Shown here piece after piece: positions 9,146 through 18,061 of a stretch of DNA of 64,000 nt. The DNA is from JBAJNN01 sp036881905 (GTDB lineage: Bacteria; Pseudomonadota; Alphaproteobacteria; Rhizobiales; Im1): NCBI GenBank assembly GCA_036881905.1, contig JBAJNN010000005.1, positions 1-64,000 on the forward strand, read 5' to 3'. Both the position numbers and the translations under genes were made by a program. How positions within the stretch are numbered: position 1 is the first letter of the stretch; the number at the start of each line of letters is the position of its first letter. The notes beneath the pieces were generated by a model, which was given only the letters and a program-made list of their open reading frames with translations, was not told the origin of the DNA and searched no databases.

Positions 9146-9559
9146 TTAAGCGGTCTCGGCCGTTTCCCGAACAGGCCCCGAATCAAGCCCTTTGGCCTCG
9201 GGGTCGCGATCCACAAATTCAATGACCGCCATCGGCGCACAATCACCACGACGGAACCCTGCCTTCAGCACCCGCGTGTAACCGCCTTTACGCTCGCCAT
9301 AGCGTGGCCCCAGAGTTGCAAACAACTTGGCGACCATCTTGACGTCGCTAATCCGCGAAATCGCCTGGCGGCGCGCGTGCAGATCGCCCCGTTTGGCAAG
9401 AGTGACCAGCCTGTCCATGATCGGCCTTAGGTCTTTGGCCTTGGGCAAGGTGGTGACAAGCTGCTCATGTTTGACAAGGGCCACCGCCATATTGGCAAAC
9501 ATCGCCTTGCGGTGAGCCGACGTTCGATTGAATTTCCGTCCCCGTTTATGGTGTCGCAT
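9146..9559 (-). CDS. rplQ: 50S ribosomal protein L17
   Basis: Large-subunit protein bL17, last gene of the alpha cluster. It has 137 residues and begins MRHHKRGRKFNRTSAHRKAM, the conserved family start. That, and a GGAGGAG just ahead, favours the ATG at 9559 over the in-frame ATG at 9571. The core ends near AVIEFVDRD and is followed by a short acidic tail. It follows rpoA by 60 bases. No clear terminator was seen downstream. Confidence 0.97.
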   Translation of the reverse strand: MRHHKRGRKFNRTSAHRKAMFANMAVALVKHEQLVTTLPKAKDLRPIMDRLVTLAKRGDLHARRQAISRISDVKMVAKLFATLGPRYGERKGGYTRVLKAGFRRGDCAPMAVIEFVDRDPEAKGLDSGPVRETAETA

Positions 9560-9619
9560 CAGCTCCTCCATGCAAAATTCACCATGCCGGACGGCGAATC
9601 CGCCGCCAACTGACCATGC

Positions 9620-10639
9620 TCAGTATTGGGTGTCATATTTCCGGACCAGCTCCTCAATGTTCTCCGGCGGCCAGTCGGCGACTTCCATGCCAAGATGCAG
9701 GCCCATCTGCGCCAGAACCTCCTTGATTTCATTGAGCGATTTACGGCCGAAATTCGGCGTGCGCATCATATCCGCCTCGCTTTTCTGAATGAGGTCGCCG
9801 ACATAGATAATGTTGTCATTTTTAAGACAATTGGCCGAACGCACCGACAATTCCAGCTCATCGACTTTTTTAAGAAGCGTTGCATCGAACGGCAGCTCGA
9901 CCCTCGGTTCGATGGCCTCGATGCTGTGCGCGGGATCGTCAAAATTGACAAAGACCTGCAATTGATCCTGCAAAATCCGCCCGGCATAAGCCACGGCGTC
10001 CTCCGGCCTGATCGAACCATCCGTTTCCAGCGTCAAAATGAGCTTGTCATAATCAAGAACCTGGCCTTCCCGTGTATTCTCGACGCGATACGATACGCGC
10101 TTGATCGGGCTGTAAAGGCTGTCTACGGGGATGAGGCCGATAGGGGCGTCATCAGGCCGGTTGCGGTCGGCCGCAACATAGCCCTTGCCCGTGTTGACCG
10201 TAAGCTCCATGCGAATCTCGCAACCCTCCTCAAGCGTGCACAGCCCGTGTTCGCGATTGAGCAACTCGACATCGGTGCTTTCGGCAATATCGCCAACCGT
10301 CACGACACAAGGCCCCTGCTTCCTCAACGTTAGACGCTTCGGGCCTTCAGCGTGCATCTTCAGCGCGATTTCCTTGATGTTGAGGATAATATCCATCACA
10401 TCCTCGCGCACACCCGCAATCGAGGAAAATTCATGGAGCACACCGTCAATCTGTACCGAGGTCACAGCAGCGCCCTGCAGGGACGATAAAAGCACGCGCC
10501 GCAATGCATTGCCCACTGTGGTCCCGAAGCCGCGCTCCAGCGGTTCGGCCACAACAACGGCAACCCGTCCGGCGTCACGACCCGGCGTGACGTTGAGCTT
10601 GCTCGGCTTAATCAAATCTTGCCAGTTTTTATGAAACAC
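9620..10639 (-). CDS. rpoA: RNA polymerase alpha subunit
   Basis: Alpha subunit, 339 residues, normal length. The N-terminal assembly domain carries VAEPLERGFGTTVGNALRRV and FSSIAGVREDVMDIILNIK. After a linker, the C-terminal domain carries LSVRSANCLKNDNIIYVGDL and TPNFGRKSLNEIKEVLAQMG, which contacts UP elements and activators. The 136-base gap to rpsK is larger than most in this array and holds a small CCCGGA/TCCGGG stem at 10729-10749. Confidence 0.98.
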   Translation of the reverse strand: MFHKNWQDLIKPSKLNVTPGRDAGRVAVVVAEPLERGFGTTVGNALRRVLLSSLQGAAVTSVQIDGVLHEFSSIAGVREDVMDIILNIKEIALKMHAEGPKRLTLRKQGPCVVTVGDIAESTDVELLNREHGLCTLEEGCEIRMELTVNTGKGYVAADRNRPDDAPIGLIPVDSLYSPIKRVSYRVENTREGQVLDYDKLILTLETDGSIRPEDAVAYAGRILQDQLQVFVNFDDPAHSIEAIEPRVELPFDATLLKKVDELELSVRSANCLKNDNIIYVGDLIQKSEADMMRTPNFGRKSLNEIKEVLAQMGLHLGMEVADWPPENIEELVRKYDTQY

Positions 10640-10775
10640 GTTCCGAACCCTCGTTCGCTCATTGACAAAACAATTCCCCTGCCCGAAGCAAGGCGACCAC
10701 CAACGACGCCATCATCCCGCTGTCTCCGCCCGGACAACCGGCATCCGGGAGACCCCAGGAACGGATGGCATATAT

Positions 10776-11165
10776 TCAGACCCTGCGCCGTTTCGGGGGA
10801 CGGCACCCATTATGCGGAATCGGTGTAATGTCCCGAATGGACGTGATCTGCAAACCGATCGACTGCAACGCCCGCAATGCGGATTCGCGGCCGGCTCCCG
10901 GCCCTCTGATTTCAACCTCCAAGGTTTTCATGCCATGCTCCATGGCCCTGCGTCCGGCCTCTTCCGCGGCAATCTGGGCGGCGTAGGGCGTCGATTTGCG
11001 CGACCCCTTGAATCCCATCTTGCCCGCGGAAGACCACGAAATCGCATTGCCCTGCGCATCGGCGATGGTAACCATGGTGTTGTTGAATGATGCGGCGACA
11101 TGCGCGACGCCGGAAGCAATATTCTTGCGTTCCTTGCGGCGCGGGCGTGTTTTGTCCTTAGTCAT
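10776..11165 (-). CDS. rpsK: 30S ribosomal protein S11
   Basis: Small-subunit platform protein uS11, 129 residues, which binds 16S rRNA near the mRNA exit. The conserved elements are GVAHVAASFNNTMVTIADAQ, the tract KGSRKSTPYAAQIAAEEAG and the C-terminal GCRPPKRRRV. It follows rpsM by 21 bases and precedes rpoA, the standard alpha-cluster order. Confidence 0.98.
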   Translation of the reverse strand: MTKDKTRPRRKERKNIASGVAHVAASFNNTMVTIADAQGNAISWSSAGKMGFKGSRKSTPYAAQIAAEEAGRRAMEHGMKTLEVEIRGPGAGRESALRALQSIGLQITSIRDITPIPHNGCRPPKRRRV

Positions 11166-11186
11166 TTTCAGCTCACTTTGATCCGG

Positions 11187-11555
11187 TTATTTCTTCTTGC
11201 CGGCAATGGATTTCGCCGGCCCTTTTCGTGTATGCGCATTGGTATGGGTTCTCTGGCCACGAACCGGTAGCTTGCGACGGTGCCGCAAGCCCCGGTAACA
11301 GCCAAGATCCATGAGCCGCTTGATGTTCATCGACACCTCGCGACGCAGATCCCCCTCAACGATATGATCGCGGTCAACGAGCTCACGAACCTGCGCAAGT
11401 TCGGAATCCGACATTTCATTCACCCGGCGTTTTTCCGGTATGCCCGCCCGGCCGCAAATCGCCCCCGCCGTATGTCGGCCTATGCCATGAATATAGGTCA
11501 GCGCGATTCTTACGCGCTTGTCCGATGGGATATTGACACCTGCAATACGGGTCAT
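11187..11555 (-). CDS. rpsM: 30S ribosomal protein S13
   Basis: Small-subunit head protein uS13, 122 residues, contacting the large subunit and P-site tRNA. It starts MTRIAGVNIPSDKRVRIALT and contains YIHGIGRHTAGAIC and the basic tail GQRTHTNAHTRKGPAKSIAG. The first gene after adk, it is separated from it by about 180 bases. No rpmJ precedes it, as is usual in alphaproteobacteria. Confidence 0.98.
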   Translation of the reverse strand: MTRIAGVNIPSDKRVRIALTYIHGIGRHTAGAICGRAGIPEKRRVNEMSDSELAQVRELVDRDHIVEGDLRREVSMNIKRLMDLGCYRGLRHRRKLPVRGQRTHTNAHTRKGPAKSIAGKKK

Positions 11556-11736
11556 GTCATCTTCTCCTGCACCTCACCATGGCCGCCAAGCCACGGGGGG
11601 TCATCGATTGCTCGCCGAACGAATTGCTTCGAGGCCAAAAACGAGAATGCCATCGCGAACCTGCCACCGCAAGGCCCATACCCCGGGTATCTTCCGTTGA
11701 TAACGGCGCACTCCCTACGGCAATTCCGACATTTTG

Positions 11737-12342
11737 TCAACCATACGTTCGACATGGGCCCCTCACGCCGATTTTGCCCAACACCTCCTCAATCCCACGG
11801 CTGACAGTCTCTATATCGGCCATGCCATCGATATTTTTCAAAAGCCCACGCTCGTTATAATAGGCGATTAAAGGCGCCGTTCGCCGGTGGTAAACCTCAA
11901 GGCGCCTTTCCAGCACTTCGAGCGTGTCATCGGCGCGAATACCGCCTTGGGCCTCGCGAACTCTCTTTTCAATGCGCGCAACGCTGACGGCGTTGTCGAT
12001 TTCAAGCTGTATTACCGCATCGAGCCGACGGCACTGCTTTTCAAGCAGCTGCTCCAGGGCCTCCGCCTGAACAATGTTACGCGGAAAGCCGTCCAGAATA
12101 AAACCATCGGCGCATTGCGGCGCATTGATCCGCGCCGAGATGAGATCAACCATGACCTTATCCGGCACCAGCTCTCCCCGCGCCATGGCAGCTTTAATTT
12201 TTTGGCCAACCGTACCCCCTCCAGCAATCGCTTCGCGTAAGAGGTCGCTGGCGGAAAGTTGCCTTGCGCCGCAAAACCGTTCAATACGCTTGGCTTGGGT
12301 GCCTTTTCCCGCTCCAGGGGCCCCGAGAAGAATCAGATTCAT
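11737..12342 (-). CDS. adk: Adenylate kinase
   Basis: Converts AMP and ATP to two ADP in the cytoplasm. It has 201 residues; the P-loop GAPGAGKGT is at 7-15. The AMP-binding segments LSASDLLREAIAGG and DGFPRNIVQAEALE are present, and the LID is the short type without zinc cysteines (RVREAQGGIRADDT). It overlaps the end of secY by four bases (ATGA), so the two are translationally coupled. Placement between secY and rpsM is typical of alphaproteobacteria. Confidence 0.97.
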   Translation of the reverse strand: MNLILLGAPGAGKGTQAKRIERFCGARQLSASDLLREAIAGGGTVGQKIKAAMARGELVPDKVMVDLISARINAPQCADGFILDGFPRNIVQAEALEQLLEKQCRRLDAVIQLEIDNAVSVARIEKRVREAQGGIRADDTLEVLERRLEVYHRRTAPLIAYYNERGLLKNIDGMADIETVSRGIEEVLGKIGVRGPCRTYG

Positions 12343-13670
12343 CGCCGTTTTCCCCGCACTCTGGCCTTCCTGACCAACCCCTCATATTGATGCGCGAGCA
12401 GGTGGCTTTGTATCTGGGCAACCGTATCCATGGTGACGGAGACCACAATCAGCAAGGATGTTCCGCCAAGAGACAACGGCACCGCCACCCGACTTCGCAA
12501 GATTTCCGGCAGAACGCACACCAGCGCCAGATAGAGCGCTCCGACCACGGTAATGCGGGTGAGGACATAGTCGATATGCCGCGCCGTTTGTACCCCCGGG
12601 CGGATTCCAGGAATGAAACCGCCATACCGCTTCAGATTATCCGCAGTGTCCGCGGGGTTGAACACCACGGCGGTATAGAAAAATGTGAAAAACACAATGA
12701 GCGAGACATAAAACACCAGAAACAATGGCTGGCCACGGCCGAGCAATGCGGTAACGCCACCAAGCCAAGCCGGGCCCTGACCGGCGGTGAAATTGGCGAT
12801 GGTTATCGGCAGAAGCAAAAGCGAGGAGGCGAATATCGGCGGAATGACCCCTGCGGTATTGAGCTTAAGCGGCAGATGAGAGCTGTCGCCCTGAAACATT
12901 TTATTGCCCATCTGTCGCTTGGGATACTGCACGATCAGCCTGCGCTGCGCGCGTTCCATGAAGACGATAAAAGCAATCACGCCAAGGGCTATGATCAATA
13001 TGGCGATGATCGCATAGGTTGATATTGCCCCCTGGCGTCCAAGTTCAAGCGTTCCGGCCAACGCGCCCGGCAACTGCGCGACGATGCCGGAAAAAATGAT
13101 CAGCGATATGCCGTTGCCTACGCCGCGCGCCGTGATCTGCTCACCAAGCCACATTAAAAACACGGTGCCGCCAGTCAGTGTGATGACGGTGGTCAAACGA
13201 AAAAATGCTCCGGGGTCCCTCACGACATTGCCCGATCCCTCAAGGCCGACGGCAATGCCATAGGCCTGCAAAACAGCCAATATAACCGTGCCGTATCGCG
13301 TATATTGGTTGATCTGCTTGCGGCCCTGCTCGCCTTCTTTCTTGAGCCGTTCAAATTGCGGCGCCAGTGTCGTCATGAGCTGCACGATGATCGAGGCTGT
13401 GATGTAGGGCATGATATTGAGAGCGAAAATGGCCATGCGTCCCAATGCGCCGCCGCCCAACCCGTTGATCCAGCCCAGGATGCCGCTGGATTGCTGCTGC
13501 ACAAGGCGTGCAAGCTCCACCGGATCGATCCCCGGAATCGGGATATAGGTACCCAGACGATACGCCAGCAACGCCCCGAGGGTGAACCATATACGCCTCT
13601 TGAGATCCCGCGCCTTGGCAAAGGCCGCGAAATTGATATTCGCGGCAAGTTGTTCCGCTGCCGAAGCCAT
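12339..13670 (-). CDS. secY: Preprotein translocase subunit SecY
   Basis: Main channel protein of the Sec translocon, 443 residues and about ten membrane helices. The chosen start gives MASAAEQLAANINFAAFAKA; a longer frame to 13802 would run through repeat DNA and is rejected. Conserved parts are the plug/helix-1 region YRLGTYIPIPGIDP, the segment NIMPYITASIIVQLMTTL and the cytoplasmic loops with RRLIVQYPKRQMG. Upstream lies an unusual 375-base repeat-bearing gap; downstream it overlaps adk. Confidence 0.97.
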   Translation of the reverse strand: MASAAEQLAANINFAAFAKARDLKRRIWFTLGALLAYRLGTYIPIPGIDPVELARLVQQQSSGILGWINGLGGGALGRMAIFALNIMPYITASIIVQLMTTLAPQFERLKKEGEQGRKQINQYTRYGTVILAVLQAYGIAVGLEGSGNVVRDPGAFFRLTTVITLTGGTVFLMWLGEQITARGVGNGISLIIFSGIVAQLPGALAGTLELGRQGAISTYAIIAILIIALGVIAFIVFMERAQRRLIVQYPKRQMGNKMFQGDSSHLPLKLNTAGVIPPIFASSLLLLPITIANFTAGQGPAWLGGVTALLGRGQPLFLVFYVSLIVFFTFFYTAVVFNPADTADNLKRYGGFIPGIRPGVQTARHIDYVLTRITVVGALYLALVCVLPEILRSRVAVPLSLGGTSLLIVVSVTMDTVAQIQSHLLAHQYEGLVRKARVRGKRR

Positions 13671-13691
13671 CTGCCACCTACCACTGCTTTT

Positions 13692-13790
13692 AGAGCAATT
13701 CCTTAAGACAAAGTGGGAACCGGACAGCGGGGCCGCGCCACTCGCAGTGGTCGCACCACTTTTCCGTCCGGAATTGCGTAAGAACAAAAA
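13692..13790. repeat. Palindromic intergenic repeat, copy A, with internal insert
   Basis: The outer part reads AGAGCAATTCCTTAAGACAA then AGTGGGAACCGG, and the right part TTTTCCGTCCGGAATTGCGT. Together these match the repeat at 63955-64000 and a motif I recognise from Rhizobiales intergenic regions. Here the two halves are separated by about 35 extra GC-rich bases (13724-13758) that contain their own CCACT-CGC-AGTGG stem. It lies between rplO and secY inside the ribosomal array. Confidence 0.6.
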
Positions 13791-13906
13791 CTTGAAAAGC
13801 ACAATCCGAGCTTGCCAAGCCAGAGCCGAGGACGATCAAGGTTATGCCGCCAAAATAAAAACTTAAGGGTGCCGGTCCGATTCAAGCGGAGCGAACGGCG
13901 ATCTGA

Positions 13907-13942
13907 AGCACGTCCGGTGATCCGGTCTTCACTGGAAGTGCT
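13907..13942. repeat. Inverted repeat upstream of secY
   Basis: Arms AGCACGTCCGGTGA (13907-13920) and TCACTGGAAGTGCT (13929-13942) pair with two mismatches around an 8-base loop. A smaller CCCTG-CTAA-CAGGG stem follows at 13959-13972. Neither has a T-run on the transcribed strand. This is probably a second repeat-family hairpin in the rplO-secY gap. Confidence 0.5.
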
Positions 13943-14045
13943 CTAAGGCGGGAAAATACCCTGCTAACAGGGAAAGCCCCTTACCTCAACCCGAAAAAGC
14001 CTTAGGCATCAACGCCTCCTTCTTTCGCGCCGGAACTTCCCACTC

Positions 14046-14549
14046 TCACCCCGACGCTTCGCCGGGCTTATCGGCGCCCGCGGGCCCCTTGCGTTGTTTC
14101 GTTAAGACCGATCCGCCGACTTTCTCAATAGCGGCAGCGGCCCCTTTCGAGGCATGGTCCACTTCAAAAGCCAGTTTGGTCTTCAAGCCATCCTTGCCGA
14201 TGAGGCGAACACCATCCTTCAACCGCCGGACCAGGCCGGCCGCCAACAACGCTTCCGCCGTCACCGGTTTTGCGGCGTCAAGACGCTTTTGGTCGACGGC
14301 CTGTTGAATTCGCGAAAGATTAACCGCGTTGTAGCTCTTGGCGAACGGGGTGTTGAAGCCGCGCTTCGGCAGGCGCCGATAAATCGGCATCTGCCCACCT
14401 TCAAAACCCCTGATGCTCGCGCCCGAACGGGATTTCTGGCCCTTTTGCCCTCTGCCCGCGGTTTTGCCGGTTCCGGAACCAACACCACGACCAATCCGTT
14501 TGGGCGGACGTCTTGCTCCGGGGTTGTCCACCAATTGGTTGAGCTTCAT
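14046..14549 (-). CDS. rplO: 50S ribosomal protein L15
   Basis: Large-subunit assembly protein uL15, 167 residues. It has the glycine/basic-rich N-terminal extension (GVGSGTGKTAGRGQKGQKSR) that threads into 23S rRNA and the family sequence GFEGGQMPIYRRLPKRGF. It ends in a lysine- and glycine-containing tail. It is followed by a 375-base gap rather than directly by secY. Confidence 0.97.
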   Translation of the reverse strand: MKLNQLVDNPGARRPPKRIGRGVGSGTGKTAGRGQKGQKSRSGASIRGFEGGQMPIYRRLPKRGFNTPFAKSYNAVNLSRIQQAVDQKRLDAAKPVTAEALLAAGLVRRLKDGVRLIGKDGLKTKLAFEVDHASKGAAAAIEKVGGSVLTKQRKGPAGADKPGEASG

Positions 14550-14593
14550 ATCCGATCTCCTGAATTTTCACCTCTGCGCAACCCCGCATATTC

Positions 14594-14785
14594 TCAGATA
14601 ATGCGAACGAGGTGAGCGACTTTACGGATCATACCGCGGATCTCAGGCGTATCCGCCAGGGTTTTACGACGGTGCAGCTTATTGAGACCAAGACCTTTCA
14701 AAGTGGCGCGACACGCCTTGTGGTGCCGGATCGCGCTGGCGATCTGTTCCACCGTGAGGGTCTTTTTAAGGGGTGTTTCAGCCAT
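14594..14785 (-). CDS. rpmD: 50S ribosomal protein L30
   Basis: Small large-subunit protein uL30, 63 residues, within the usual size of about 60. The conserved core is KACRATLKGLGLNKLHRRKT, followed by DTPEIRGMIRKVAHLVRI. It sits between rpsE and rplO in the normal spc order. Confidence 0.95.
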   Translation of the reverse strand: MAETPLKKTLTVEQIASAIRHHKACRATLKGLGLNKLHRRKTLADTPEIRGMIRKVAHLVRII

Positions 14786-14836
14786 GATTCACTCTTTTTT
14801 CGGCCCCATTATCTCTTGGGGACACCGTGCCAAAAA

Positions 14837-15370
14837 TCACTCTGTTGCCGCCGTCGAACCGCGCCTGCGCGCAACAATATCGCTCACCCTTTTACCACGG
14901 CGCGCCGCCACCTGACGCGGGCTCATCTCGCTGCCGAGCGCATCGAAGGTCGCGCGAATCATGTTGTAGGGGTTGGACGTTCCGATCGATTTGGCCACGA
15001 TGTCCTGCACGCCCAAGGACTCGAAAATCGCGCGCATCGGTCCGCCCGCGATAATACCGGTGCCCGCGGGGGCCGCGCGCAACACAACCCGCCCGGCGCC
15101 GTGAGAACCGATCACGTCATGGTGAAGAGTGCGACCCTCGCGCAGAGGAACGCGAATCAGAACCCGTTTGGCCATCTCGCTAGCCTTGCGCACGGCTTCC
15201 GGCACCTCGCGCGCCTTACCATGACCAAAACCGACCCGGCCCTTCTGATCGCCAACCACAACCAACGCGGCAAAGCCAAATCGCCGCCCGCCCTTGACCA
15301 CTTTGGCCACACGGTTGATATGGACGAGCTTGTCCACAAATTCACTGTCTTGTTCGTTGCGTTCTTTCAT
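14837..15370 (-). CDS. rpsE: 30S ribosomal protein S5
   Basis: Small-subunit protein uS5, 177 residues, involved in decoding accuracy and mRNA entry. It has the dsRNA-binding fold with VHINRVAKVVKGGRRFGFAA and GKAREVPEAVRKASE. The second domain has GIIAGGPMRAIFESLGVQDI and TSNPYNMIRATFDAL. The spectinomycin-contact loop (KVVKGGRRF) looks wild type. Confidence 0.97.
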   Translation of the reverse strand: MKERNEQDSEFVDKLVHINRVAKVVKGGRRFGFAALVVVGDQKGRVGFGHGKAREVPEAVRKASEMAKRVLIRVPLREGRTLHHDVIGSHGAGRVVLRAAPAGTGIIAGGPMRAIFESLGVQDIVAKSIGTSNPYNMIRATFDALGSEMSPRQVAARRGKRVSDIVARRRGSTAATE

Positions 15371-15400
15371 AGAAGTCTTCCCGTGCCTGTCAGTACACTA

Positions 15401-15760
15401 TCAGAAGCTGAGGCCACCTTCACGCGCCGCCTCGGCCAGTGCCTTTATTCTGCCGTGGTAGAGATAACCGCCGCGATCGAAAACAACCTCGCCCACCCCC
15501 GCCTTGCGGGCGCGCTCGGCAATGAGCTTGCCAACGGCATGGCCGGCGGCGGCATCGCCTCCAGTCTTCAGCTGCTCTTTCAGATCAGGATCAAGAGTGG
15601 AGGCCGCGGCAAGCGTTATGCCTTTATCATCGTCGATAATCTGGGCGTGAATGTTGTTGTGAGAACGGAATACGCTTAAGCGCGGCCGTCCCCGGCCACG
15701 CAGACGCAGCACCCGGCGTACACGGCGCCGCCGTTGTTTCAGCGACACATCATGACTCAT
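15401..15760 (-). CDS. rplR: 50S ribosomal protein L18
   Basis: 5S-rRNA-binding protein uL18, 119 residues. It has a basic N-terminal arm (KQRRRRVRRVLRLRGRGRPR), LSVFRSHNNIHAQIIDDDKG and the C-terminal VVFDRGGYLYHGRIKALAEA, all as expected. It is spaced 30 bases from rpsE and 14 from rplF. Confidence 0.97.
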   Translation of the reverse strand: MSHDVSLKQRRRRVRRVLRLRGRGRPRLSVFRSHNNIHAQIIDDDKGITLAAASTLDPDLKEQLKTGGDAAAGHAVGKLIAERARKAGVGEVVFDRGGYLYHGRIKALAEAAREGGLSF

Positions 15761-15774
15761 CGAAACCCGCCTCG

Positions 15775-16308
15775 TTATTTCTTCTTGCCTTCCTTGCGGA
15801 GGATATATTCATCGGCATATTTGACCCCCTTGCCCTTGTAAGGCTCCGGGGGCCGGAAACCCCGAATCTCCGCCGCGACCTGACCCACACGCTGCTTGTC
15901 ATTACCGCAAACCACAATCTCGGTCGGCTTTGGAACCTGAATGGTCATCCCTTGCGGAACCGGGTAGAGCACATCATGACTGTAACCAAGCTGGAGTCTC
16001 AAATCCTGCCCCTGCATGGCCGCGCGATACCCCACGCCATTGATTTCGAGCCTGCGGGTGAATCCCTTTGTTACCCCCTCAACCATATTGGCCACGATTG
16101 TGCGCGACAGACCCCACATGGCGCGCGCGCGCCTGGATTGATCGCGCGGCGTAATGACAATGCGGCCCTTCTCCAACGTTGCCGCAACCTCTTCCACAAG
16201 AACTGCCGAAAGACACCCTTTCGGCCCCTTTGCCGAGACAGCCTGGCCATCGAGCGTGACATCGACGCCCTCAGGCAGCTCGACCGGCTTTTTACCAATG
16301 CGCGACAT
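15775..16308 (-). CDS. rplF: 50S ribosomal protein L6
   Basis: Large-subunit protein uL6, 177 residues, located near the factor-binding site. It starts MSRIGKKPVELPEGVDVTLD and includes ARAMWGLSRTIVANMVEGVT and the signature GQVAAEIRGFRPPEPYKGKG near the C-terminus, then YADEYILRKEGKKK. A typical spc-operon member. Confidence 0.97.
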   Translation of the reverse strand: MSRIGKKPVELPEGVDVTLDGQAVSAKGPKGCLSAVLVEEVAATLEKGRIVITPRDQSRRARAMWGLSRTIVANMVEGVTKGFTRRLEINGVGYRAAMQGQDLRLQLGYSHDVLYPVPQGMTIQVPKPTEIVVCGNDKQRVGQVAAEIRGFRPPEPYKGKGVKYADEYILRKEGKKK

Positions 16309-16392
16309 GGCTCGTATCCCCTGATATTATAGCGCGGGCGATGACCGGTCTCCGGCACATCCGCAGTCCTGAAATCACAAGTCCGAAGACAG

Positions 16393-16791
16393 TTAAAAAA
16401 CCTCGCACAAAACCTCACCGCCAACATTGTTCTCACGGGCGACGGCATCGGACATCACACCTTTCGATGTGGAAAGAACGGCAATGCCAAGCCCGTTAAA
16501 CACCGCCGGCATGGCGCCAACACCGGCGTAAACCCGGCGTCCCGGCCGCGAGATCCGCCGGATATGGCGAATGACAGGCTCTGAATCGAAGTATTTGAGA
16601 GAAATCTCATACTCGGGCACACCACCTTCACCGGAGACATCTTTATAGCCGCGAATGAACCCCTCGCCTTGCAGAACCCCAAGGACGGCCCCGCGCAATT
16701 TCGACGCCGGGGTGCTAGTTTTGGCTTTTCGCCGCATCTGCGCGTTGCGAATGCGCGTCAACATATCGCCCAGCGGATCCTGAATGGTCAT
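16393..16791 (-). CDS. rpsH: 30S ribosomal protein S8
   Basis: Small-subunit protein uS8, 132 residues, a 16S central-domain binder and, in some bacteria, a translational repressor of spc genes. The chosen start gives MTIQDPLGDMLTRIRNAQMR; six upstream in-frame codons are not part of the family. The C-terminal signature LSTSKGVMSDAVARENNVGG is present. Confidence 0.96.
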   Translation of the reverse strand: MTIQDPLGDMLTRIRNAQMRRKAKTSTPASKLRGAVLGVLQGEGFIRGYKDVSGEGGVPEYEISLKYFDSEPVIRHIRRISRPGRRVYAGVGAMPAVFNGLGIAVLSTSKGVMSDAVARENNVGGEVLCEVF

Positions 16792-16821
16792 CCTGCCTGT
16801 CTCCTTCAAGTCCCGTCCTGT

Positions 16822-17127
16822 TCACCAACTCGACTTGACCATACCCGGAACGGCGCCGTCCAGAGCGAGGGTTCTCAGAGCAATACGAGACACCTTGAGT
16901 TTTCGATAAAAACCACGGGGCCGACCCGATAGTTCACAACGGTTGCGAATGCGATTCGCCGCGGAATTACGCGGCAGCCGGGCAAGTTTCAATTGCGCCG
17001 CAAACCGCTCTTCCATCGAGACGGAACGGTCTCTGGCAACAGCCTTCAAGCCCGCCCGCCGGTTTTTATAGGTCGCGGCCATCCGCCGTCGCCTGCTGTT
17101 GGTCTCAACCGCACTTTTCTTGGCCAT
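16822..17127 (-). CDS. rpsN: 30S ribosomal protein S14
   Basis: Small-subunit protein uS14, 101 residues, the long zinc-free type. It starts MAKKSAVETNSRRRRMAATY. The C-terminal half has RNRCELSGRPRGFYRKLKVS and ends GAVPGMVKSSW, all conserved. The paired zinc cysteines of the short form are absent. Confidence 0.97.
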   Translation of the reverse strand: MAKKSAVETNSRRRRMAATYKNRRAGLKAVARDRSVSMEERFAAQLKLARLPRNSAANRIRNRCELSGRPRGFYRKLKVSRIALRTLALDGAVPGMVKSSW

Positions 17128-17175
17128 TAATCGTCCTTTTCGATTTTTTGATTTTCACCCGCTCAAAGCAGGCGA

Positions 17176-17751
17176 TTATGCCGCCTGACGCCGGTTGGGC
17201 TTCCGAAACGGAAAGTTGAGTTCCCCAAGCAGGGCTCTCGCTTCCCCGTCGGTCCGCGCCGTCGTGCATATGATAACGTCGAGACCGCGAATACGCTCCA
17301 CCTTATCGTAATCAATTTCGGGGAACACGATATGTTCCTTGATCCCCATAGCATAGTTGCCGTGGCCGTCAAAACTTGCATCCGACAGGCCGCGAAAATC
17401 GCGCACCCGCGGCAGGGCAATGGTCAAAAGACGGTCAATGAATTCATACATATGCCGGCGCCGCAGAGTCACCTTGACCCCGACGGGCATTCCTTCGCGT
17501 AATTTGAAGGCCGCAACCGATTTGCGCGCGCGCGCAATAACGGGTTTTTGCCCGGCAATAAGGGCCATATCGCTCGCTGCCGCGGAAATCAGTTTGGAAT
17601 CGCCGATCGCCTCGCCAACGCCCATATTCAAAATGACTTTGTCGAGCTTCGGGATCTGCATCGGATTATTATACCCGAAAGTTTTGCTCAGGCGAGCGCA
17701 AATCCGGTCCCTATAAAGCACTTGCAGCCGTGCGGTCATGTTATCAGCCAT
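17176..17751 (-). CDS. rplE: 50S ribosomal protein L5
   Basis: 5S-rRNA-associated protein uL5, 191 residues. Conserved elements are PKLDKVILNMGVGEAIGDSK, GQKPVIARARKSVAAFKLRE and GHGNYAMGIKEHIVFPEIDY. The start overlaps the end of rplX by 8 bases. An internal ATG at codon 5 is an alternative start. Confidence 0.97.
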   Translation of the reverse strand: MADNMTARLQVLYRDRICARLSKTFGYNNPMQIPKLDKVILNMGVGEAIGDSKLISAAASDMALIAGQKPVIARARKSVAAFKLREGMPVGVKVTLRRRHMYEFIDRLLTIALPRVRDFRGLSDASFDGHGNYAMGIKEHIVFPEIDYDKVERIRGLDVIICTTARTDGEARALLGELNFPFRKPNRRQAA

Positions 17752-18061
17752 CGATCACCTCTCCCGAGCGTCGGGCATAACGCACCTTCCTGCCATCATC
17801 GAGAATCTTGTGGCCAATCCGGACCGGCTTGCCGTCCGCCGGGTCTTCAAGCGCCAGATTCGAAAGATGCACGGGCAATGTCTTCGACACAATGCCACCT
17901 TCTTGCGTCTGGGTCTGACGCTGATGGCGACGCACGACATTAACCTCTTCCACGACGGCCCTGCCTTCCCGAGACAGAACTCTCAAGACCTTGCCGCGTC
18001 TACCCTTGTCCTTACCGACCATCACAACAACATGATCGCCCTTTTTGATTCTCGCGGCCAT
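17744..18061 (-). CDS. rplX: 50S ribosomal protein L24
   Basis: Assembly-initiator protein uL24, 105 residues. It carries the KOW motif in KKGDHVVVMVGKDKGRRGKV and later VRRHQRQTQTQEGGIVSKTL. The ATG at 18061 overlaps the rplN stop as TGATG and is preferred over a GTG one codon upstream. Its 3' end overlaps rplE. Confidence 0.97.
   Translation of the reverse strand: MAARIKKGDHVVVMVGKDKGRRGKVLRVLSREGRAVVEEVNVVRRHQRQTQTQEGGIVSKTLPVHLSNLALEDPADGKPVRIGHKILDDGRKVRYARRSGEVIDG

Noticed and set aside
13959..13972. CCCTG-CTAA-CAGGG as a terminator after rplO
   Set aside because: The stem is short and no T-run follows in the transcribed direction.
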